Shown piece after piece: positions 40,151-50,139 of a stretch of 64,000 bases of DNA. Position 1 is the first letter of the stretch. Each line of letters opens with the position of its first letter. The notes beneath the pieces are model-generated. The model made no database searches. It worked only from the letters and a program-made list of their open reading frames with translations, and had not been told where the DNA came from. Position numbers and translations under genes: made by a program. This DNA is from Stenotrophomonas lactitubi (GTDB lineage: Bacteria; Pseudomonadota; Gammaproteobacteria; Xanthomonadales; Xanthomonadaceae): NCBI RefSeq assembly GCF_002803515.1, contig NZ_PHQX01000001.1:186001-250000 (forward strand), given 5' to 3'.

Positions 40151-41857
40151 TCAGGGCGTGTCGAGGCCCTGCCAGCCGTGTTCGCGGGCCAGCTGCTGCA
40201 GCAGTGCGGACAGATCGCGCGCGAAAGCTGCCATGTCGAACAGGCCACTACGCTCGCGTGCCTGCGCCAGTTCGGCGCGCACTGCGGCCAAGGCGGCCGG
40301 ATCGTTGCCGAGTGCGCTGGCGGTGGCGATGAACGACGCGTCGTCGGCGACGTTCATGTGCTCCAGGCCCAGCTGATGGTTGAGGCTGCCGGCCACGCGC
40401 GCGGCGAAGGTGGCGCCGGGGCAGGTCAATACCGGGCAGCCGGCCCACAGGGCATCCGATGCGGTGGTGTGTGCGTTGTACGGGTTTGTATCCAGGAACA
40501 GGTCGGCCAGCTGATAGCGGGCCAGATACTGCGGATGCGGCAGTTTGGCCATGAACACCAGGCGCGCCGGGTCCAGTCCAGCAGCCTGCGCCGCGGCACG
40601 CAGCCGCGCATCGGCCTGGCCGGGGCCGGACAGCAGCCACAGCACGCTGCCGGGTACTGCCTGCAGCACCGCGAACGCGCGGCCCATGCTGCGCGGGTTG
40701 AGCTTGTAGCTGTTGTTGAAGCAGCAGAACACCGTGCCCTGCGCGGGCAGCCCGCATGCCACGCGCTCTGGTGCCGGCTCCAGCATGCGAGTGCTGTCCG
40801 AAGGCTGGAACGCGCGCGGCAGGCGCAGCACACGTTCGCTGTAGTGCGGTTCCAGCGGGGGCGGCAGCGTGAAGTGGTCAGCGATCACGGCATCCAGCCA
40901 CGGAGCACCGGAGGTGCCGGGGTAGGCCAGCCAGTTGAGCTGCAGCGGGGCAGGGCGCATCGCCAGTACTTCCGGTGTGCCACCGCCACCCCAGCCGCGC
41001 AGGTCGAACAGCAGGTCGATGCCCTGTGCACGGATGCGTGCGGCCGTATCGGCATGGCGCAACCCCGCCACGTCATGCAGCTGGGTAGCGGTCTGCAGGC
41101 GTTGGCGGATGCGGCTGCCATCCTCGGCGTTGAGCGCGAACAGATGCAGGTGCAGGGCCGGGTCCTGGCTCATGTGTTCCAGCAGTGCCACCGTCAGCAA
41201 TCCGGTGGGATGAGCGCCGAAACCGTTGGACAGGAAGCCCACGCGAAGTGGACCTCGTTCGCGCAGCTTCACCGGGGGCAGTGGCCGCACCGACCCCGCC
41301 ACGGCGGCCGCACGCGCACGCGCACAGGCTAACTGTTCGGCCGCGCTGGCGTCTTCGCTGAGGAACGCGAAGGGCTCAACCACGCCCTGGCCAGATGCAA
41401 GCGCGCCGCGCACCTGGGCGGCCAGCGCATCCACGTCCTGCCAATCGCACAGGCGACGCTGCCAGGCGAGGCGCTGTGCGGCGATATACGGCTCATCGGG
41501 CATCAGCGCATGCGCGCGGCGATAGGCTGCCGATGCACCTTCCGCATCGTTGGCATCTTCCAGCGCGTGCCCCAGCCACAACGCGATGCCCGGGTGCTCC
41601 GGTGCCAGCGCGGAGGCCTGGCCCAGCAGCGTGGCGGCATCGGCGTGCGCCCCTGCCATCCACGCTACCCGGCCCAGCCGGGCAAGTGCTTCAGGATGAT
41701 TGGGCCGCAGCTGCAGCGCGCGTCGCGCGGCCTGCTCGCCGGCCGCAATGTCGCCGGCTTCCAGTTCCAGGTCGGCCAGCATCACCCAGGCAACGAAGTC
41801 GCCGGGCTGGCGCGCGATCGCCTGCTGCAGTTGCTGCCGCTGCTGCCAGGCCGACAT
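40151..41857 (-). CDS. Bacterial O-GlcNAc transferase homologue (TPR + GT41)
   Basis: A 568-residue cytoplasmic protein, the same length as I recall for the Xanthomonas campestris OGT used as a structural model. TPR helices span ~1-125 (PNHPEALARLGRVAWMAGAHADAATLLGQA). The GT-B catalytic part has H216 in NGFGAHPTGLL (human H498 region) and K385 in FNNSYKLNPRSM (human K842 in FNQLYKIDP). FLDTNPYNAHTTASDALWAGCPVLT is the UDP-sugar site. It lies five bases after prfA. Acceptor proteins are unknown. Confidence 0.88.
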   Translation of the reverse strand: MSAWQQRQQLQQAIARQPGDFVAWVMLADLELEAGDIAAGEQAARRALQLRPNHPEALARLGRVAWMAGAHADAATLLGQASALAPEHPGIALWLGHALEDANDAEGASAAYRRAHALMPDEPYIAAQRLAWQRRLCDWQDVDALAAQVRGALASGQGVVEPFAFLSEDASAAEQLACARARAAAVAGSVRPLPPVKLRERGPLRVGFLSNGFGAHPTGLLTVALLEHMSQDPALHLHLFALNAEDGSRIRQRLQTATQLHDVAGLRHADTAARIRAQGIDLLFDLRGWGGGGTPEVLAMRPAPLQLNWLAYPGTSGAPWLDAVIADHFTLPPPLEPHYSERVLRLPRAFQPSDSTRMLEPAPERVACGLPAQGTVFCCFNNSYKLNPRSMGRAFAVLQAVPGSVLWLLSGPGQADARLRAAAQAAGLDPARLVFMAKLPHPQYLARYQLADLFLDTNPYNAHTTASDALWAGCPVLTCPGATFAARVAGSLNHQLGLEHMNVADDASFIATASALGNDPAALAAVRAELAQARERSGLFDMAAFARDLSALLQQLAREHGWQGLDTP

Positions 41858-41862
41858 GCGGG

Positions 41863-42945
41863 TCAGCCGGCCGAAAGCTGGGCCAGGGCATCGACCTGGT
41901 GCTCGTGGCTCAGTCGCTGCAGCAGCGGATCCAGGTCGCCGGCCAACACGTTGGGCAGGTCGTACAGGGTCAGCCCTTCCACGCGGTGGTCGGTGATGCG
42001 GCCCTGCGGGAAATTGTAGGTGCGGATGCGCTGGCTGCGGTCGCCGCTGCCGACCTGCAGGCGCCGAGATTCGGCCTGCGCCGCGTCATGGCGCTGGCGC
42101 TCGGCATCGAGCAGCTGTGCCTTCAGGCGTTTCATCGCCTTGTCCCGGTTGGCGTGCTGGCTGCGCTCGGTCTGGCATTCGACCACCACGCCGCTGGGCA
42201 CGTGGGTGATGCGGATCGCCGATTCGGTCTTGTTGACGTGCTGGCCGCCGGCGCCGGAAGAACGGTAGGTGTCGACTCTCAGGTCAGCCGGGTTGATGAC
42301 GATCTCATCGACTTCGTCGGCTTCCGGGATGATCGCCACGGTTGCCGCCGAGGTGTGGATGCGCCCCTGCGATTCGGTGGCCGGCACGCGCTGCACGCGG
42401 TGCGTGCCCGATTCGAATTTCAGGCGCGAGAACGCGCCACGGCCGACCACGCGTGCCACCACTTCCTTGTAGCCGCCATGTTCGCCGGGATTGTCCGATT
42501 CGATCTCGACCTTCCAGCCCTGTCGCTCGGCGTAGCGGGCATACATGCGGAACAGGTCGCCAGCGAAGATCGCCGCCTCGTCGCCACCGGTGCCAGCGCG
42601 TACTTCCAGGAACAGGTTGCCTTCATCGCGCGGGTCGCGCGGCACCAGCAGCAGCGCCAGTTCCTGCTCCAGTTCCTGCAGGCGGGCTTGCGCGGCGGCA
42701 ATTTCCTCGTCGGCCAGCTCGCGCAGGTCCGGGTCCGCACGCATGCTTTCGGCCGCAGCCAGGTCGGCCTTGGCGCGTGCTTCATCGGCCAGTGCGGTGG
42801 CGATCGGTTCGAGCTGGGAAAACTCGCGCGACAGATCGCGGAAGCGCGCGTTGTTGGCGACCACCTCCGGTTCGGCGAGCAGACGTTCCAGTTCTTCGCG
42901 GCGCTCGGCCAGCGCTTCCAACTTACGGCGCAGGGTCGGCGTCAT
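41863..42945 (-). CDS. prfA: Peptide chain release factor 1
   Basis: A 360-residue RF1. The catalytic GGQ is in [21 protein letters not shown] (~residue 228-248), and the RF1-type stop-codon recognition motif PAT occurs in [12 protein letters not shown] (~185). Together these identify RF1 rather than RF2. The Gln is the target of PrmC (15.5-16.4 kb). Its start overlaps the hemA stop by 23 bases, giving the classical hemA-prfA operon; prmC is unlinked here. Confidence 0.97.
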   Translation of the reverse strand: MTPTLRRKLEALAERREELERLLAEPEVVANNARFRDLSREFSQLEPIATALADEARAKADLAAAESMRADPDLRELADEEIAAAQARLQELEQELALLLVPRDPRDEGNLFLEVRAGTGGDEAAIFAGDLFRMYARYAERQGWKVEIESDNPGEHGGYKEVVARVVGRGAFSRLKFESGTHRVQRVPATESQGRIHTSAATVAIIPEADEVDEIVINPADLRVDTYRSSGAGGQHVNKTESAIRITHVPSGVVVECQTERSQHANRDKAMKRLKAQLLDAERQRHDAAQAESRRLQVGSGDRSQRIRTYNFPQGRITDHRVEGLTLYDLPNVLAGDLDPLLQRLSHEHQVDALAQLSAG

Positions 42946-44206
42946 CGGTTCTCACAGGTGGGTGGCGGTAACCCGGCGTCGCCGGGAACAGGCGCTCGGC
43001 GGCGCGGGTCAGGTCGGCGTCGCCGCTGAGCGCGGCCGCACGCAGGGCGGCGGTCGGCGGGTGCAGCAGGCGGTTGGTCAATCCGTGGGCAAGCAGTTCC
43101 AGCACTTCGTCGGCCGGCTTGCCGTTGGCCAGCTGCTGGCGCGCGCGTTCCAGCAGTTCGGCACGGGTGGCCTCGCCGAAGGCGCGCAGCTGCCGCAGCG
43201 GTGCCTGGTGGGCACTGGCCTGCAGCGTTTCCACGAAGCGCGAGACCTGCAGGTCGATGATCGTCTCGGCCTCAGCGGCGGCCTCGCGGCGGCTGCGGCG
43301 GTTGTCTTCCACCGCGCGCTCGAGATCGTCCACGGTGTACAGGAACGCATCCTTGAGCGTGGCAACGTCGGCTTCGATGTCGCGCGGCACGGCCAGGTCG
43401 AACAGCAGCATCGGTTTGTGCCGGCGCGCACGCAGGGCGTTGGCCACTGCGGCACGGTGGATCACCGGCTCACGGGCGGCGGTGGCCGAGAACACCACGT
43501 CGGCCTCGGCCAGGTGGCGTTCCAGCTCGGTAAGCGGCAGCGCCACACCGCCATGGCGGCTGGCCAGTTCCTGCGCATGGGCGAGGGTGCGGTTGGCGAT
43601 CAGCAGACGCCGCACCTTGCCTTCGCTGAGGTGGCGCGCGGCCAGTTCGATGGTCTCGCCGGCGCCGACCAGCAGCACGGTGGAATCATCGAGGCGGGCA
43701 AATGCGTTCTGTGCCAGGCGTACCGCTGCCGAGGCCACCGAGACCGGGTTGGCGCCGACCTGGGTATCGGTACGCGCGCGCTTGGCCACCGAGAACGTCT
43801 GCTGGAACAACCGGTCCAGGCGCTGGCCGAGCAGGCCGTGGTCGCGCGCGGTCGACCAGGCATCCTTCACCTGGCCGAGGATCTGCGGCTCGCCCAGCAC
43901 CATCGAATCCAGCCCCGTCGCCACCCGGAACAGGTGGCGCACGGCATCGGCATCGGCGTGCTGGTACAGATAGCCCTGCAGGTCGCCGGCCTGGGCGTGC
44001 AGCCACTGGTCCAGTGCCTGCGCGGACTCGGCGACGGCATACAGCTCGGTGCGGTTGCAGGTGGACAGCAGTACCGCCTCGGCGATCTGCGGGGTATCGC
44101 GCAGCGAACCGAGCGCGCGCGGCAACGCGTCACCGGCGAAGGCTGCGCGTTCGCGCAGTTCCACCGGTGCGGTCTGGTGATTCAGTCCGAGCACCCACAG
44201 GGTCAT
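42923..44206 (-). CDS. hemA: Glutamyl-tRNA reductase
   Basis: A 427-residue enzyme for the first step of tetrapyrrole synthesis from Glu-tRNA. The N-terminal [18 protein letters not shown] and the catalytic Cys50 in [15 protein letters not shown] are present. Then come the NADPH fold [17 protein letters not shown] (~175) and the C-terminal dimerisation helices. Divergent from the TPR gene with only 54 bp between, so both promoters must overlap. Confidence 0.96.
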   Translation of the reverse strand: MTLWVLGLNHQTAPVELRERAAFAGDALPRALGSLRDTPQIAEAVLLSTCNRTELYAVAESAQALDQWLHAQAGDLQGYLYQHADADAVRHLFRVATGLDSMVLGEPQILGQVKDAWSTARDHGLLGQRLDRLFQQTFSVAKRARTDTQVGANPVSVASAAVRLAQNAFARLDDSTVLLVGAGETIELAARHLSEGKVRRLLIANRTLAHAQELASRHGGVALPLTELERHLAEADVVFSATAAREPVIHRAAVANALRARRHKPMLLFDLAVPRDIEADVATLKDAFLYTVDDLERAVEDNRRSRREAAAEAETIIDLQVSRFVETLQASAHQAPLRQLRAFGEATRAELLERARQQLANGKPADEVLELLAHGLTNRLLHPPTAALRAAALSGDADLTRAAERLFPATPGYRHPPVRTDDADPAP

Positions 44207-44260
44207 TGTTCAGTTGCTTGCGATAAGCTGCTGGCCATTGGACGACATTTTAAGGCCCCG

Positions 44261-45955
44261 ATGCCGACGATGCCCGCATTGATTCGCATCCCCAGTGTTC
44301 TGCTGCTGTCTCTGGCCTGTGCCCAGGCCCTGGCGGCGGTGCCCGCCAAGGCGCCCGCACGGCCCGCGGTGACTGAGGAACTGGCGCTGGAGCCGGTCTT
44401 GGCTGGTGAGTTCGCCCTGCAGGCGGGCAAGCTGGCCGAGGCCGCGCGCTGGTACCTGCAGGCCGCCCAGCAGACCGACGGCGACGCCGGCCTGGCCGAG
44501 CGGGCGACCCGCATCGCCATGCTGGCCAACGAAGATGATGCTGCGGCCAAGGGCCTGGCCCTGTGGCAGCAGCGTGCGCCACGCTCATTGGCGATGCGCA
44601 GCGCCGCCGGTGCGCTGGCGATGCGCCAGGGCGATGTGAAGACTGCGCGCGGCGAGCTTCAGGCCTTGTTGCAGGATCCGGGCGACGAGGGCTGGAAGTT
44701 TGCCCTGGGTGCCCTGATCGGCGGCGGCCGCGATCCGGCCGTGCCGGCGCAGGTGCTGGGCGAGCTGGTCGATGCCAACGCCATTCCCCAGAAGATCGAG
44801 GCCTGGCAGGAGTTTGGACGCCTGGCGTTGCGCATGGAGAAGCCCGAGCTGGCGCGGCGCATGATCGATGAGGTGGTCAAGCGCTTCCCCGAGGAGCCGC
44901 GCGTTGCCTTGCTGCGCGCCAGCCAGCTGCAGCAGGCCGGGCAGACCGACCAGGCGCTGTCGCTGCTGCGTGGGGTGGAACCGAAGACCCGTCAGGATCC
45001 GGAACTGCGCAATGCGGTGGCCATCGCCTATGACAGCCTCGGCCAGCCGGCAGCGGCCGAACGCGTGCTGGCGGTCGGTCCGCAGAATGTGCAGACGTGG
45101 GGCATGCGCGCTTCGCTGCTGGCCAAGCAGGGCGACAAGGCCGCGCTGTCCAATCTGTACAACGAACTGTCGCGGCAGGCGGCCAAGCCGGACCCGGCCC
45201 AGCGCCTGTTGCTGGGCAAGATCGCCGAGTACCTCAAGCGCTACCCGGAAGCGGTCAACTGGTACCACAGCGTGCCTGGCGGCAATGAACTGAATGAAGC
45301 GCGCCTGCGCGCGGCCAATGCACAGGGTCTGGCGGGCCGGCAGTCGCTGGCGCTGGATGAAGTGCATGCGATCCAGTCCGATGCCGGGGTGGATGACGAT
45401 GTGCGGCGCGATGCGTATCTGCTGGAAGCCGAGCTGCGCCAGCGCGCCGACGACCTTCCCGGCGAGATCGATGCACTGGCCCGTGGCCTGGCGGCGTATC
45501 CGGACGAGAACGGCCTGTTGTATGCCCGTGCGCTGGCCTGGGAGCGTCGCGATGACATCGCCCGCGCCGAGGCCGATCTGCGCAAGATCCTGGTGACCGA
45601 GCCGGAGAACGTGCCGGCTCTGAACGCACTGGGATACACCCTGGCCGACCGTACCGGCCGCTACCAGGAAGCGCTCGAACTGATCGACCGCGCGCGCGTG
45701 GCCGAGCCGGACAACGCGGCCATCGTCGACAGCTATGGCTGGGTGCTGTATCGGCTGGGACGCAACGCCGACGCGCTGGTACAGCTGCGCCGCGCCTGGA
45801 CGCTGGCCAAGGACCCGGAAATCGCCGCCCACGTGGGCGAGGTGCTGTGGGTACTGGGCAAGCACGATGAAGCCCGTCACTTCTTCGAGGAAGCGGCCCG
45901 GCTCGACCCTGAAAACCGCGCGCTGCTGCGCGCCCGCGAGAAATTCAATCCATGA
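44261..45955 (+). CDS. Exported tetratricopeptide-repeat protein
   Basis: A 564-residue protein with a signal peptide ([16 protein letters not shown], cleavage ~26) and TPR-like helix pairs throughout. The clearest are [72 protein letters not shown] and [21 protein letters not shown]. It overlaps lolB (ATGA), so it may take part in outer-membrane lipoprotein handling. This is the usual neighbour of lolB in Xanthomonadaceae and Pseudomonas. Confidence 0.8.
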   Translation: MPTMPALIRIPSVLLLSLACAQALAAVPAKAPARPAVTEELALEPVLAGEFALQAGKLAEAARWYLQAAQQTDGDAGLAERATRIAMLANEDDAAAKGLALWQQRAPRSLAMRSAAGALAMRQGDVKTARGELQALLQDPGDEGWKFALGALIGGGRDPAVPAQVLGELVDANAIPQKIEAWQEFGRLALRMEKPELARRMIDEVVKRFPEEPRVALLRASQLQQAGQTDQALSLLRGVEPKTRQDPELRNAVAIAYDSLGQPAAAERVLAVGPQNVQTWGMRASLLAKQGDKAALSNLYNELSRQAAKPDPAQRLLLGKIAEYLKRYPEAVNWYHSVPGGNELNEARLRAANAQGLAGRQSLALDEVHAIQSDAGVDDDVRRDAYLLEAELRQRADDLPGEIDALARGLAAYPDENGLLYARALAWERRDDIARAEADLRKILVTEPENVPALNALGYTLADRTGRYQEALELIDRARVAEPDNAAIVDSYGWVLYRLGRNADALVQLRRAWTLAKDPEIAAHVGEVLWVLGKHDEARHFFEEAARLDPENRALLRAREKFNP

Positions 45956-46611
45956 GTGTTTGCACGATCCGGCCGTTGCTGCTGGTGGCCGTGACCCTGG
46001 CCCTGAGTGCCTGTACCACCGTTGGCCGGCAGAAGACGCCGGCACCGGCCGTGGTCAGCACCGTTTCCGCCGAAGCGGCCGCTACCGAGGTCGCGCGCGT
46101 GGAAGCGCTGCGATCGGCAGCGGACTGGAATTTCCAGGGCCGGGTGGCGGTCAGCAAGGGCAAGGACGGTGGCAGCGGCCGCATCGACTGGAAACAGGAA
46201 GGCCAGCGCTATGTCGTCGAACTGAGCGCGCCGGTGACCCGCCAGAGCTGGAAGTTGAGCGGTGATACCCACCATGAAGCCGGGCGCCTGGAGGGACTGG
46301 CCGGTGGTCCGCGGGAGGGTGAAGACGCGCAGGCGCTGCTGCTGGAGGCGACCGGCTGGGATATTCCGGTCAATCAGCTGCCGGACTGGGTACGCGGCCT
46401 GGTTGCCGGCGACAGCGCTGGGCCGGGAAAGATCGACCGTGATGCTGATGGCCGTCCGCGGCGCATGCAGCAGATGGGGTGGGTGATCCAGTATCTGGAC
46501 TGGTACCCCGCCGAAGCCGGGCGTCCGGCCCTGCCGCGCAGGGTCGAAGCGGTCAATGGCGACGCCAAGGTGCGCCTGCTGGTCGACCAATGGGGCCAGG
46601 GCGCGCCATGA
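45952..46611 (+). CDS. lolB: Outer membrane lipoprotein insertion factor LolB
   Basis: A 219-residue lipoprotein: lipobox LALSAC with Cys21, then the LolB beta-barrel beginning [27 protein letters not shown] and [17 protein letters not shown] (the mobile hydrophobic loop region). It receives lipoproteins from LolA at the inner face of the outer membrane. It overlaps the TPR gene and ispE by four bases each. Confidence 0.92.
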   Translation: MSVCTIRPLLLVAVTLALSACTTVGRQKTPAPAVVSTVSAEAAATEVARVEALRSAADWNFQGRVAVSKGKDGGSGRIDWKQEGQRYVVELSAPVTRQSWKLSGDTHHEAGRLEGLAGGPREGEDAQALLLEATGWDIPVNQLPDWVRGLVAGDSAGPGKIDRDADGRPRRMQQMGWVIQYLDWYPAEAGRPALPRRVEAVNGDAKVRLLVDQWGQGAP

Positions 46612-47477
46612 ACGCGCGGGTGGATGACGCGGGCTGGTCCTGGTGGCCGGCCCCGGCCAAGCTGAACCTGTTCCTGCACATCACCGGCCGCCGTGCCGAC
46701 GGCTACCACGAGCTGCAGACGGTGTTCCGCCTGCTCGACTGGGGCGACCGGATCGGCCTGCGCCTGCGTGAAGACGGTCAGGTGCGACGGCAGGGCGATG
46801 GCCTGGCCGGCGTCGCCGAAGCCGATGACCTGGCGGTTCGCGCAGCGCGGATGCTGAAAGAAGTGGCGAATGTCGAGAAAGGTGTCGACATCATCGTCGA
46901 AAAGCATGTTCCTGCGGGCGGCGGTTTCGGCGGCGGTTCGTCCGATGCGGCCACCGTACTGGTGGTTCTGAACCGGCTATGGGGCGCGGGGCTGGACGAA
47001 AATGCGCTGGCTGCGCTGGGGTTGCGCCTTGGCGCCGACGTGCCGGTGTTCGTGCGTGGCCACAACGCCTGGGCCGAAGGGGTGGGCGAGCGGCTGCAGC
47101 CGATCACCCTGCCGCAGGCCTGGTATGTGGTGGTCGAACCGGGCGTTCATGTGCCGACGCCCCTCCTGTTCGCTGATCCGGATTTGACGCGCGACAGTCC
47201 ACAGGCGAAAATAGAGGACTTCGCTTCCGGCACGCTGGTCGGGAACGTGTTCGAACCGGTGCTGCGCCGCCGTGAGCCTGCCGTCGAGGTCGTGCTTGCT
47301 GCGTTGAGCGACATCGGCACGGCACGTCTGACCGGTTCGGGAAGTGGTTGTTTCGTCGAGTTCGATTCGCAGGCTGCCGCCGAGCAGGGACGAGCGAAGT
47401 TGTCGAAGGAGTTGCGGGCAAGGGTGGCTGCGGGCGTTGCACGTTCGCCACTGCTGGATGCACTCGAGCAACACTGA
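46608..47477 (+). CDS. ispE: 4-diphosphocytidyl-2-C-methyl-D-erythritol kinase
   Basis: A 289-residue GHMP kinase of the MEP isoprenoid pathway. Motif 1 is [27 protein letters not shown] (~15-40), the ATP loop is [18 protein letters not shown] (~100-117) and motif 3 is [14 protein letters not shown] (~247-260). The ATG overlaps the lolB stop. The lolB-ispE-tRNA-prs order is typical of gammaproteobacteria. Confidence 0.95.
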   Translation: MNARVDDAGWSWWPAPAKLNLFLHITGRRADGYHELQTVFRLLDWGDRIGLRLREDGQVRRQGDGLAGVAEADDLAVRAARMLKEVANVEKGVDIIVEKHVPAGGGFGGGSSDAATVLVVLNRLWGAGLDENALAALGLRLGADVPVFVRGHNAWAEGVGERLQPITLPQAWYVVVEPGVHVPTPLLFADPDLTRDSPQAKIEDFASGTLVGNVFEPVLRRREPAVEVVLAALSDIGTARLTGSGSGCFVEFDSQAAAEQGRAKLSKELRARVAAGVARSPLLDALEQH

Positions 47478-47488
47478 TTCATCAATGC

Positions 47489-47565
47489 AGGGGCGTCGCC
47501 AAGAGGCCCAAGGCACCAGGTTTTGATCCTGGCATTCGGAGGTTCGAATCCTCCCGCCCCTGCCA
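47489..47565 (+). tRNA. tRNA-Gln (anticodon TTG)
   Basis: A full cloverleaf: acceptor AGGGGCG/CGCCCCT, D stem GCC/GGC, anticodon stem CCAGG/CCTGG with loop TTTTGAT (anticodon TTG), T stem GGAGG with GTTCGAATC, discriminator G and encoded CCA. It lies between ispE and prs and is probably processed from their transcript. Confidence 0.96.
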
Positions 47566-47700
47566 ATGCGGCTGCGTCCGCGCCTTCCAGCGCATCATCT
47601 GCGCGGGACGTGGGAACAGCCGCGGTGTTGTCAGCAGCAGGGGCCGCAGTGGTCCTTGCCGCTACCGGATCCCCGCCACTCGTCCCCGCCCGAGACAATC

Positions 47701-48663
47701 ATGATGCAAGAGTCCCCGAACCTGCTGGTCTTTTCCGGCAACGCCAACAAACGTCTGGCGCAGAACATCTGCAAGGAACTGGGAGTCCGCCCGGGCAAGG
47801 CGCTGGTCTCGCACTTCTCCGATGGCGAAGTGCAGGTGGAAATCGAAGAGAACGTCCGCAAGCAGGACGTGTTCGTGATCCAGCCGACCTCGGCGCCGAG
47901 CGCGGAAAACCTGATGGAACTGCTGGTGCTGATCGACGCGCTCAAGCGCGCATCGGTGGCCAGCGTGACCGCGGTGGTGCCGTACTTCGGCTACTCGCGC
48001 CAGGATCGCCGCATGCGTTCCTCGCGCGTGCCGATCACCGCCAAGCTGGCGGCGAAGATGTTCAGCACCGCCGGCGCTGATCGTGTGCTGACCGTCGACC
48101 TGCACGCCGACCAGATCCAGGGTTTCTTCGATATTCCGGTCGACAACGTGTATGCCTCTCCGCTGCTGCTGGCCGACATCTGGCGCGCCTACGGCACCGA
48201 GAACCTGATCGTGGTGTCGCCGGACGTGGGCGGCGTGGTCCGTGCCCGCGCAGTGGCCAAGCGCCTGGATGACGCCGACCTGGCGATCATCGACAAGCGC
48301 CGTCCGCGCGCCAACGTCTCCACCGTGATGAACATCATCGGTGACGTCGAAGGCAAGACCTGCGTGATGGTCGATGACATCGTCGATACCGCCGGCACCC
48401 TGTGCGCCGCTGCCGCTGCCCTGAAGGCGCGCGGTGCGCTCAAGGTCGCCGCCTACTGCACCCACGCGGTGCTGTCGGGCCCGGCGGTGGACAACATCAC
48501 CAATTCCCAGCTCGATGAGCTGGTGGTGACGGACACCATCCCGCTGAAGGACGCCGCGCGGGTGTGCAGCAAGATCCGCCAGCTGAGCGTGGCGGAAATG
48601 CTGGCCGAAACGATGCGCCGCATCGCCTTCGGCGAGTCGGTCAGCTCGCTGTACGTCGATTGA
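47701..48663 (+). CDS. prs: Ribose-phosphate pyrophosphokinase
   Basis: A 320-residue PRPP synthase. Landmarks are [15 protein letters not shown], the catalytic flexible loop [21 protein letters not shown], the metal/ATP motif [20 protein letters not shown] and the PRPP-binding [17 protein letters not shown] 47701 or the next codon (47704) starts it. It supplies PRPP for nucleotide, His and Trp synthesis. Confidence 0.96.
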   Translation: MMQESPNLLVFSGNANKRLAQNICKELGVRPGKALVSHFSDGEVQVEIEENVRKQDVFVIQPTSAPSAENLMELLVLIDALKRASVASVTAVVPYFGYSRQDRRMRSSRVPITAKLAAKMFSTAGADRVLTVDLHADQIQGFFDIPVDNVYASPLLLADIWRAYGTENLIVVSPDVGGVVRARAVAKRLDDADLAIIDKRRPRANVSTVMNIIGDVEGKTCVMVDDIVDTAGTLCAAAAALKARGALKVAAYCTHAVLSGPAVDNITNSQLDELVVTDTIPLKDAARVCSKIRQLSVAEMLAETMRRIAFGESVSSLYVD

Positions 48664-48700
48664 TTTTTTCGTCCCCGCCGGCAACGGCAGGGACACACTG

Positions 48701-48724
48701 GGCACTTCTGGTCGCGGAAGTGCC
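48701..48724 (+). promoter_or_regulatory. Hairpin between prs and rplY
   Basis: GGCACTTC / GAAGTGCC, an 8-bp stem with an eight-base loop, 46 bases before rplY. It is followed by CTTC rather than a T-run. It could be a weak attenuator or the target for L25 autoregulation; neither is demonstrated. Confidence 0.4.
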
Positions 48725-48770
48725 TTCAACCGCCAAGCCGCAAGGCAAGGCAACAACCGAGTAGTCGAAA

Positions 48771-49388
48771 ATGTCGAAGACCCATGAAATCAAGGTCACC
48801 AAGCGTGAACTGCAGCGTAAGGGTGCGAGCCGCCGCCTGCGTACCGCTGGTGTGATCCCGGCGATCGTGTACGGCGGCAACGCCGAACCGGTCGCCATCA
48901 GCCTGGACCACAACGAAATCTGGCTGGCCCAGCAGAACGAGTGGTTCTATGCCTCGATCCTGGACCTGAACCTGGACGGCCAGGTGCAGAAGGTGCTGCT
49001 GCGTGACATGCAGCGCCATCCGTTCAAGCAGCTGATCATGCACCTGGACTTCCTGCGCGTGAACGAGAACGAGAAGCTGACCGCTTCGGTTCCGCTGCAC
49101 TTCATCAACGAAGACACCTCGCCGGCTGGTAAGGCTGCCGACGTCGTGGTCGCCCACGAACTGAAGGAAGTGGCCATCACCTGCCTGCCGAAGGACCTGC
49201 CGGAGTCGATCGAAGTCGACCTGGGCGAGCTGAAGGCTGGCGACGTTGTGTACCTGTCGGACATCAAGCTGCCGAAGGGCGTGGAAATCCCGGCGCTGGC
49301 GCTGGGCAAGGACCACGACGACGCGATCGTCACTGCCAAGCACGGCAAGCAGGATGCTGCCGACGCTGAAGAAGCAGCGGCCGAGTAA
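48771..49388 (+). CDS. rplY: 50S ribosomal protein L25 / general stress protein Ctc
   Basis: A 205-residue long-form L25 (Ctc). The N-terminal 5S-rRNA-binding domain has KRELQRKGASRRLRTAGVIPAIVYG, and the C-terminal TL5 beta domain has IHFINEDTSPAGK-like and LPESIEVDLGELKAGDVVYLSDIKLPKGVE. An acidic-Ala tail closes it. It lies between prs and pth, the usual place. Confidence 0.95.
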   Translation: MSKTHEIKVTKRELQRKGASRRLRTAGVIPAIVYGGNAEPVAISLDHNEIWLAQQNEWFYASILDLNLDGQVQKVLLRDMQRHPFKQLIMHLDFLRVNENEKLTASVPLHFINEDTSPAGKAADVVVAHELKEVAITCLPKDLPESIEVDLGELKAGDVVYLSDIKLPKGVEIPALALGKDHDDAIVTAKHGKQDAADAEEAAAE

Positions 49389-49395
49389 TACCCCG

Positions 49396-49423
49396 CGGCG
49401 CCTGTCCCTCGGGGCAGGCGCCG
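49396..49423 (+). promoter_or_regulatory. Hairpin between rplY and pth
   Basis: CGGCGCCTG / CAGGCGCCG with the loop able to pair CCC with GGG, 15 bases before the pth ATG and eight bases after the rplY stop. No T-run follows, so it is more likely an mRNA processing or stability element than a terminator. Confidence 0.4.
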
Positions 49424-49438
49424 TATCTGGATGGAACG

Positions 49439-50017
49439 ATGGCAGGATTGCGACTGATCGTCGGTCTGGGCAACCCCGGATCGGAGCACGCCCGGACCCG
49501 GCACAATGCCGGGTTTCATTTCGTTGAGGCCCTGGCTGAAAAGGCCGGTGCGCGATGGAACGTGGACAGCAAGTTGTTTGGCGAGACCGCCAAGGTCGAC
49601 ATCGCTGGGCAGACGGTGTGGCTGCTCAAGCCCGCCACCTTCATGAACCTCAGCGGCAAGTCGGTCACCGCCGCGCAGCGGTTCTGGAAGATCGAGCCGG
49701 AGGAGACCCTGCTGGCCCATGACGAACTGGACCTGGCGCCCGGCGTGGCGCGGTTGAAGTTCGACGGTGGCCACGGCGGACAGAACGGCCTGCGTGACAC
49801 CATCCGGTTGCTCGGCCATGGCAAGTTCCATCGCCTGCGCGTGGGCATCGGCCATCCCGGCCACAAGGACCGCGTGGTGGGCTGGGTGCTGGGACGCCCC
49901 TCCAAGGACGATGAAGTACTGATCTCGCGCGCCATCGACGATGCGATCGACGTGCTGCCGTTGGCAGTGCAGGGCGATTTCAGCGAAGCGATGAAGCGGC
50001 TGCACACCCCGAAGTAA
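49439..50017 (+). CDS. pth: Peptidyl-tRNA hydrolase
   Basis: A 192-residue Pth that recycles peptidyl-tRNA. LIVGLGNPGSEHARTRHNAGFHFVE contains the catalytic His (~22) and Asn (~12), KPATFMNLSGKSV the substrate Asn-Leu-Ser, and DELDLAPGVARLKFDGGHGGQNGLRD the catalytic Asp and the GGHGGxNGLRD signature. Length as usual. Confidence 0.96.
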   Translation: MAGLRLIVGLGNPGSEHARTRHNAGFHFVEALAEKAGARWNVDSKLFGETAKVDIAGQTVWLLKPATFMNLSGKSVTAAQRFWKIEPEETLLAHDELDLAPGVARLKFDGGHGGQNGLRDTIRLLGHGKFHRLRVGIGHPGHKDRVVGWVLGRPSKDDEVLISRAIDDAIDVLPLAVQGDFSEAMKRLHTPK

Positions 50018-50027
50018 CCCGTTTTGG

Positions 50028-50051
50028 GTAGGTGCCAACCTTGGTTGGCAC
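50028..50051. repeat. SMAG/REP palindrome, TGCCAACC subfamily
   Basis: GTAG followed by GTGCCAACCTTGGTTGGCAC, between pth and ychF; the same subfamily as the pair at 3505-3589. It lies within an otherwise co-directional gene series. Confidence 0.82.
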
Positions 50052-50139
50052 AGATGTTGATCGGCAACACCGAGATGGATTGGCCAAGCGGCGCGCGCGC
50101 TGTTTCACCAATCACTTTCACCCCAGAGAGCTGTCACCC

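Noticed and set aside
49396-49423. Terminator separating rplY from pth
   Set aside because: The hairpin is strong but not followed by a T-run, and pth begins 15 bases later; recorded as a possible processing or stability element instead.
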